The notes under the pieces: generated by a model | What the model was told of the DNA's origin: nothing | The model's input: only the letters and a program-made list of their open reading frames with translations | The model's database searches: none | Assembly (NCBI RefSeq): GCF_029522115.1 | Contig: NZ_JAKWFK010000025.1 | Coordinates: forward strand, 1-48,716 | DNA: 48,716 nt | Reading direction: 5' to 3' | Source of the DNA: Trinickia sp. Y13 | Lineage (GTDB): Bacteria > Pseudomonadota > Gammaproteobacteria > Burkholderiales > Burkholderiaceae | Program-made: the position numbers and the translations under genes | In this document: positions 43,852-48,716 of the stretch, piece after piece | Position numbering within the stretch: the first letter of the stretch is position 1 | Layout: each line of letters starts with the position of its first letter

Positions 43852-43961
43852 ACGCATCAAAACGCTCGGCGCACGCTTTTCACAGGCTTTTTTCGGAAAC
43901 GAAGCGAGGCGCGCGATCGGTACCATGGATTCATCGATCACACCCGTACGAGCCCGCCACC

Positions 43962-45359
43962 ATGTCGATTTCCTCGCTCATCGAAGCCGACCGCAAGCAT
44001 CTCATTCATCCCGTCGTCAACTATCGTGCGCATGAGGCGCGTGGCGTCACGATCCTCGAATCGGCGCGCGGCTCGTTCGTGACCGATGCCGAGGGCAACG
44101 AGCTACTCGATGCATTCGCCGGGCTTTGGTGCGTCAACGTGGGATATGGCCAGCAAAGCATCGTCGATGCCGCCGCCGAGCAAATGAAGAAGCTGCCCTA
44201 CGCAACGGGGTATTTCCACTTCGGCTCCGTGCCCGCGATCGAGTTGGCCGAGCAGTTGGTCGCGCGCGCCCCGGCCTCGCTTCAGCATGTCTACTTCACG
44301 CTCGGCGGATCCGATGCCGTGGATTCGGCCGTGCGCTTCATCACGCATTACTTCAATGCGACCGGTCGGCCGCAGAAGAAGCAATTCATCTCGCTCGAGC
44401 GCGGCTATCACGGCTCGTCCTCCGTGGGTTCCGGCCTGACCGCGCTTCCCGTCTTTCATCGCCATTTCGATCTGCCGCTTCCGCATCAGCATTACATCGC
44501 GTCGCCCTACGCCTACCGCAATGATTTCGCCGACGATGCGGCGCTCATCGCCGCGTCGGTGGCCGCATTGGAAGCGAAGGTGGCCGAACTGGGCGCGGAG
44601 AACGTCGCCGCTTTCTTCTGCGAACCGATACAGGGATCGGGCGGCGTGATCGTGCCCCCCGTCGGTTGGCTCAAAGCCATGCGCGACGCATGCCGCCGGC
44701 TGGGCATCCTATTCGTCGCCGATGAGGTCATCACGGGTTTCGGCCGCACGGGCCCGCTGTTCGCTTGCGAGGCGGAAGGCGTCGAACCGGATCTGATGAC
44801 GGTCGCCAAGGGACTGACGGCCGGCTACGCGCCGATGGGCGCCGTGCTCATGTCCGACGAGGTCTACCGCGGCATCGCGGACGGCAGCCCAGGCGCGGCG
44901 ATCGGCCATGGCTACACGTATTCCGCGCACCCGGTCAGCGCGGCGATCGCGCTGGAAGTGATGCGCCTTTATCACGAAGGCGGCTTGCTCGCGAACGCGG
45001 CCGCCCTTGCCCCTCGCTTCGCGCAAGGGCTCGACGCGCTGCTCGAGCACCCGCTCGTGGGCGATTCGCGCCACCGGGGCCTGCTCGGCGCGCTCGAGCT
45101 CGTCTCCGACAAGGAGAGCAAAGCCGGCTTCGACGCGGCGCTCGCCCTGCCGGATCGGATCGCGGCCGCCGCGTATCGCAACCGGTTGATTTTCCGTGCG
45201 TTCGGCGACAACATCCTCGGATTCGCCCCGGCCCTGTCCTATAGCGCCGACGAGTTCGATCTGCTGTTCGAGCGCTTGCGCAACACCCTCGACGAGGTGC
45301 TGGGGCAACCGGAGGTGCGAGCCGCGCTCGATCGCCGAACGCGCGTGGCAGCGTGCTAA
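43962..45359 (+). CDS. class III (omega) aminotransferase
   Basis: A 465-aa PLP-dependent aminotransferase. PLP Asp in FVADEVITGFGRTG and Schiff-base Lys283 in TVAKGLTAGYAPMGAVL, followed by GYTYSAHPVSAAIALE. The length and pattern fit the beta-alanine/putrescine/omega-amino-acid:pyruvate subgroup, which moves terminal amino groups and produces semialdehydes. The gene for a semialdehyde dehydrogenase lies 1.8 kb downstream, and an Lrp regulator follows after 43 bp. The donor is unknown. Confidence 0.9.
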   Translation: MSISSLIEADRKHLIHPVVNYRAHEARGVTILESARGSFVTDAEGNELLDAFAGLWCVNVGYGQQSIVDAAAEQMKKLPYATGYFHFGSVPAIELAEQLVARAPASLQHVYFTLGGSDAVDSAVRFITHYFNATGRPQKKQFISLERGYHGSSSVGSGLTALPVFHRHFDLPLPHQHYIASPYAYRNDFADDAALIAASVAALEAKVAELGAENVAAFFCEPIQGSGGVIVPPVGWLKAMRDACRRLGILFVADEVITGFGRTGPLFACEAEGVEPDLMTVAKGLTAGYAPMGAVLMSDEVYRGIADGSPGAAIGHGYTYSAHPVSAAIALEVMRLYHEGGLLANAAALAPRFAQGLDALLEHPLVGDSRHRGLLGALELVSDKESKAGFDAALALPDRIAAAAYRNRLIFRAFGDNILGFAPALSYSADEFDLLFERLRNTLDEVLGQPEVRAALDRRTRVAAC

Positions 45360-45402
45360 AGTAATCGCTCACCGTTAGTGGCACGACTTTGGCGACAGCA
45401 CG

Positions 45403-45894
45403 ATGAGCGGCGATTGCAAGCTTGATCGGATCGACCTACGGATCCTTTCGCAACTTCAGAAACGTGGGCGTATTACGAACGTGGAACTCGCCGATGCCGT
45501 CGGCCTCTCTCCCAGTCCGTGCTTGATACGCGTCAAGCGGCTCGAGAAGGCCGGCTACATCGTCGGCTACGGCGCGCAGATCCAGCTCGAAAAGCTCGGC
45601 GACGTGCAGATCGTGTTCACGGAAGTCACGCTGGCCGACCACCGTCGCGAGGATTTCATCCGGTTCGTCGCCGCGATCAAGGACGTCGACGAGATCATCG
45701 AATGCCACCTCGCGAGCGGCGGCTACGACTATCTGCTCAAGTTCGTGACGCGCAGCGTCAGCCACTATCAAAGCGTGATCGAAGGGCTGCTCGAACGCGA
45801 TATCGGTATCGAAAAGTATTTCAGCTACGTCATCATCAAATCGCCTTTCGTGAAAACGCACTACCCGCTCGAAGTGCTGTTTCCGCATTCGTAA
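45403..45894 (+). CDS. Lrp/AsnC-family regulator
   Basis: A 163-aa regulator: N-terminal helix-turn-helix (LDRIDLRILSQLQKRGRITNVELADAVGLSPSPCLIRVKRLE) and C-terminal RAM domain (VQIVFTEVTLADHRREDFIRF, IIECHLASGGYDYLLKFVTR). It lies between the aminotransferase and the tartrate-type dehydrogenase, and most likely controls the amine genes around it in response to an amino acid. No own binding site can be assigned, though the inverted repeat at 43827 is a candidate. Confidence 0.92.
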   Translation: MSGDCKLDRIDLRILSQLQKRGRITNVELADAVGLSPSPCLIRVKRLEKAGYIVGYGAQIQLEKLGDVQIVFTEVTLADHRREDFIRFVAAIKDVDEIIECHLASGGYDYLLKFVTRSVSHYQSVIEGLLERDIGIEKYFSYVIIKSPFVKTHYPLEVLFPHS

Positions 45895-45999
45895 CCTGCG
45901 CCGCCTGCAACGCGACCAGCCGATGGCTCATCGACGACGCGCCGGCGCGGGCGGTTGATTTCTCGTTTCGCTCATTACGCTTTTTGGAGGCAAGTCAGA

Positions 46000-47088
46000 A
46001 TGACTGGCAAATATCGAATCGCCGTCATCCCAGGCGACGGCATCGGCGTCGAAGTCATGCCCGAGGGGTTGCGCGTGCTGGATGCCGCGAGCCGGCGATT
46101 CGGAATCTCGCTCGAATACGAGCACATCGATTGGGCAAGCTGCGACTACTACGAGAAACACGGGCAGATGATGCCCGACGATTGGAAAGCGCAATTGGAG
46201 CGCTGCGATGCGATCTTGTTCGGCGCCGTGGGTTGGCCGGCCAAGGTGCCCGATCATATTTCGTTATGGGGTTCGCTGCTCAAATTCCGCCGCGAATTCG
46301 ATCAATACATCAACCTGCGGCCCGCGCGTTTGTTCGAAGGCGTTCCCTCGCCGCTTGCCGGGCGCGGCCCCGGCGACATCGATTTCTGGATAGTGCGCGA
46401 AAACACCGAAGGCGAATACTCGTCGGTGGGCGGGGTTATGTTCGCCGGTACCGAGCGTGAATTCGTCGTGCAGGAATCGATCTTCACGCGCCATGGCAGC
46501 GAGCGCGTGCTCAAGTTCGCATTCGACCTCGCGCAACGGCGCTCCAAACGCAAGCTGACGGTCGCCACCAAGAGCAACGGCATCGCAGTCAGCATGCCCT
46601 GGTGGGACGAACGTGCCGCCGAGGTGGCGCGCGCCTACCCCGACGTGACGTGGGACAAGCAGCACATCGACATCCTTTGCGCTCGCTTCGTGCTCAATCC
46701 GGACCGCTTCGACGTGGTCGTCGCGACCAATCTCTTCGGCGACATCCTGTCGGATTTGGGTCCGGCCTGCACCGGCACCATCGGTCTCGCCCCGTCGGCG
46801 AACTTGAACCCCGACCGCAAGTTCCCCTCGCTGTTCGAGCCCGTGCATGGCTCGGCGCCCGATATCGCCGGCAAGAACATCGCCAATCCGATCGCGATGA
46901 TTTGGTCGGCAGCGATGATGCTCGATTTCCTTGGCGGGCACAGCGGCAAAGAGCGCGAGGCGCACGACGCCATGCTCGCCGCCATCGAAGCGACGCTGAA
47001 AGAAGGCCCACGCACGGGCGATCTCGGCGGCAAGGCCAGCACCACCGAGGTGGGCGCGGCCATTGCCGAACGAGTCGCGAACAAGTAA
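46000..47088 (+). CDS. tartrate dehydrogenase / D-malate-type decarboxylating dehydrogenase
   Basis: A 362-aa member of the isocitrate/isopropylmalate dehydrogenase superfamily. Nucleotide-site start RIAVIPGDGIGVEVMPEGLRVL; substrate loop SLLKFRREFDQYINLRPARLF; ENTEGEYSSVGG; metal Asp residues in TNLFGDILSDLGPACTGTIGLAPS; FEPVHGSAPDIAGKNIANP. The pattern is that of TtuC/YeaU. Such enzymes use tartrate, D-malate or meso-tartrate with NAD and Mn. GGAGG precedes ATG 46000. A role in processing the carbon backbone is inferred from its position. Confidence 0.9.
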   Translation: MTGKYRIAVIPGDGIGVEVMPEGLRVLDAASRRFGISLEYEHIDWASCDYYEKHGQMMPDDWKAQLERCDAILFGAVGWPAKVPDHISLWGSLLKFRREFDQYINLRPARLFEGVPSPLAGRGPGDIDFWIVRENTEGEYSSVGGVMFAGTEREFVVQESIFTRHGSERVLKFAFDLAQRRSKRKLTVATKSNGIAVSMPWWDERAAEVARAYPDVTWDKQHIDILCARFVLNPDRFDVVVATNLFGDILSDLGPACTGTIGLAPSANLNPDRKFPSLFEPVHGSAPDIAGKNIANPIAMIWSAAMMLDFLGGHSGKEREAHDAMLAAIEATLKEGPRTGDLGGKASTTEVGAAIAERVANK

Positions 47089-47180
47089 ATCCAAAAGGCG
47101 GCCTCCGCGCTGCGGTGCGGTGCGGCTGCCGAACCGCCGGAGCGCAACGGCCGGCGCCGATCAGAAGCAGGAGCAGGAGC

Positions 47181-48653
47181 ATGACGAAAACCTTTACCCC
47201 CGAAGCCTTGATCCGGACGGAGAACTTCATCGGCGGCCGCTGGCTGCCTGCCGCGGACGGCGCCCGCTTTGCCGTGACCGACCCGGCCGATGGCGCCTTG
47301 ATCGCCGAAGTGGCGGATAGCCACGCAGCGGACGCGCGCGCAGCCACCGATGCCGCCGCCGCGGCGCTGCCGGCTTGGCGCGATACCCTGCCGAAAGAAC
47401 GCGCTGAAATCCTGCGCCGCTGGCATGCGTTGATCCTCGCGAACCAGGACGCGCTCGGTGCGCTGATCTCTCGCGAGCAAGGCAAGCCGCTTTCGGAAGG
47501 GCGCGGCGAGGTCGCTTATGGCGCTTCGTACGTCGCATGGTTCGCCGAAGAAGCGACGCGCATCTATGGCGACTTGATTCCGCAACAGCACCGCAGCAAG
47601 CGCATGAGCGCCGTCAAAGAGCCGATCGGCATCGTCGCCGCGATCACGCCGTGGAACTTCCCGCTCGCGATGATCGCGCGCAAGATCGCCCCCGCCCTGG
47701 CGGCCGGCTGCACTGTCGTCGCCAAACCGGCCGAGGATACGCCGTTGACGGCGTCGGCGCTCGTGCTGCTCGCGCAGGAAGCGGGCGTGCCGCCGGGCGT
47801 GCTCAATCTGATCACGGCGTCGCGCCAGCGCGGCGTCGAGGCCGTGGCCGACTGGTTGGACGATTCGCGCGTGCGCAAGATCACGTTCACGGGATCGACG
47901 GCCGTCGGCAAGCATCTCGCACGCGAATCGGCCGGCACGCTCAAGAAGCTCTCGCTCGAGCTCGGCGGCAACGCGCCGTTCATCGTCTTCGACGACGCCG
48001 ATCTCGACGCCGCCGTGAACGGACTCATCGCGGCCAAATTCCGCAACGGCGGCCAAACCTGTGTCTGCCCGAATCGCGTGTATGTACAAAGCGGCGTGTA
48101 CGAGCGCTTTGCCACGTTGTTGGCCGATCGCGTACGAGACATGGCGGTTGGCCCGGCGCGCGAGGCCAACACGCAGATCGGGCCGATGATCAACGCCCGC
48201 GCGGTGGACAAGATCGAGCGCCATGTGGACGATGCGCTCGCGCACGGCGCGCGCGTCGTCACGGGGGGCAAGCGTCTGCCGGAGCTCGGCCCGAACTTCT
48301 ACGCGCCGACCGTGCTCGCCGACGCCAATTCGAGCATGCAGCTATGCGGCGAAGAAACGTTCGGGCCGGTCGTGCCGTTGTTCCGCTTCGAGAACGAGCG
48401 GGAAGCGGTCGATGCAGCCAACGCCACGCCGTACGGACTGGCGTCGTACTTCTACACGAACGACATGAAGCGCATCGAACGCGTGTCGCGCGCGCTCGAA
48501 GCGGGCCTCGTCGGTGTCAACGAAGGCGCGCTGGCCAGCGAGGCTGCGCCCTTCGGCGGCGTGAAGGAGTCGGGCTACGGCCGGGAAGGCTCGAAATATG
48601 GGCTCGACGATTACTTGTCGATCAAGTATGTGTGTCAGGGGGGGCTTGCATAG
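47181..48653 (+). CDS. gabD: NAD(P)-dependent succinate-semialdehyde dehydrogenase type ALDH
   Basis: A 490-aa ALDH of the GabD type. Motifs: ITPWNFPLAMIARKIAPALAAGC, FTGSTAVGKHL, general base Glu in LELGGNAPFIVFDDADLD, nucleophile Cys294 in GGQTCVCPNRVYV (second Cys two residues on, as in GabD), EETFGPVVPLFRF and the C-terminal KESGYGREGSKYGLDDYLSIKYVC. AGGAGCAGGAG stands before ATG 47181. It would oxidise the semialdehyde made by the aminotransferase to the dicarboxylate. Succinate semialdehyde is the likely, but not proven, substrate. Confidence 0.9.
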   Translation: MTKTFTPEALIRTENFIGGRWLPAADGARFAVTDPADGALIAEVADSHAADARAATDAAAAALPAWRDTLPKERAEILRRWHALILANQDALGALISREQGKPLSEGRGEVAYGASYVAWFAEEATRIYGDLIPQQHRSKRMSAVKEPIGIVAAITPWNFPLAMIARKIAPALAAGCTVVAKPAEDTPLTASALVLLAQEAGVPPGVLNLITASRQRGVEAVADWLDDSRVRKITFTGSTAVGKHLARESAGTLKKLSLELGGNAPFIVFDDADLDAAVNGLIAAKFRNGGQTCVCPNRVYVQSGVYERFATLLADRVRDMAVGPAREANTQIGPMINARAVDKIERHVDDALAHGARVVTGGKRLPELGPNFYAPTVLADANSSMQLCGEETFGPVVPLFRFENEREAVDAANATPYGLASYFYTNDMKRIERVSRALEAGLVGVNEGALASEAAPFGGVKESGYGREGSKYGLDDYLSIKYVCQGGLA

Positions 48654-48676
48654 CAAGCCGCGCCGAGCAGCAAGCG

Positions 48677-48716
48677 GGGCGATGATGCGGGGCCGGTTCG
48701 GCCCGCATCATCGCCC
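48677..48716 (+). terminator. long hairpin after gabD, running into the window end
   Basis: GGGCGATGATGCGGG (48677-48691) and CCCGCATCATCGCCC (48702-48716) are perfect 15-bp arms with a 10-nt loop, 24 bp after the gabD stop. The following bases are outside the window, so a U-tract cannot be seen. Most probably the operon terminator. Confidence 0.8.

Noticed and set aside
46635-48245. 536-codon open frame antisense to gabD and the tartrate-type dehydrogenase gene.
   Set aside because: It crosses two clearly real genes, has shadow composition and no motif or ribosome binding site.

Overview
The window is high-GC, gene-dense bacterial DNA without rRNA, tRNA, CRISPR, insertion sequence or phage genes. 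Gene content (AcnD/PrpF methylcitrate cluster, Gram-negative porin of the Burkholderiales type, many LysR/AraC regulators, choline-sulfate genes) and protein similarity as I recall it point to Burkholderiaceae, most likely the Paraburkholderia/Trinickia/Burkholderia group. This is an inference from family knowledge, not a database match.

Layout. 1-6319 (+): methylcitrate cycle, prpC (cut by the window edge), an acyl-CoA ligase that is not PrpE, acnD and prpF. 6320-10758: a BamE-like lipoprotein (-), a small secreted Lys/Ala-rich repeat protein (+), and a large YdiJ-type FAD/Fe-S dehydrogenase (-) divergent from a LysR gene. 11858-18086: choline-O-sulfate cluster, with choline sulfatase betC, a choline-binding protein and a porin on the minus strand, a LysR regulator divergent from betC with a textbook LysR box in front of it, and a solitary Rieske oxygenase behind the porin terminator. 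18107-21863 (-): an AAA ATPase with a GTATCA half-site cluster at its start, and a chemoreceptor overlapping a LysR gene by 4 bp behind a sigma-28-like promoter. 22283-23734 (+): a DUF1445 protein followed by a wrecked hydantoinase/oxoprolinase remnant. 23697-28349: a Fic protein with an altered active-site motif, an SDR, a regulator carrying two complete AraC DNA-binding domains, two VOC proteins and an ArsN2-like acetyltransferase. 28439-29134 (-): a P-loop kinase.

29201-48653: a large catabolic region. On the minus strand an oligopeptide-type ABC importer (binding protein, two permeases, a fused double ATPase) runs into a heterotrimeric opine/D-hydroxyproline-dehydrogenase-like flavoenzyme (2Fe-2S, FAD/NAD and DAO subunits) and an AraC regulator. 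From the first permease to the AraC gene every junction is an overlap, almost always ATGA/GTGA. Upstream on the same strand lie a PuuB-like FAD oxidase, a type-II HAD hydrolase and an aldehyde dehydrogenase. On the plus strand follow a GNAT protein, a GhrA-like hydroxyacid dehydrogenase, a class III aminotransferase, an Lrp regulator, a tartrate/D-malate-type dehydrogenase and a succinate-semialdehyde-type dehydrogenase. Together these look like import and oxidative opening of an N-substituted amino acid or amine, followed by transamination, aldehyde oxidation and entry to central metabolism. The substrate cannot be read from sequence.

Best leads for something new: the translationally coupled transporter/opine-oxidase locus with its flanking amine genes; the double-AraC fusion; the paired CA-rich pentamer-repeat leaders in front of the choline-binding protein and the porin; the Fic protein with a displaced catalytic Arg; and the prp-embedded acyl-CoA ligase.
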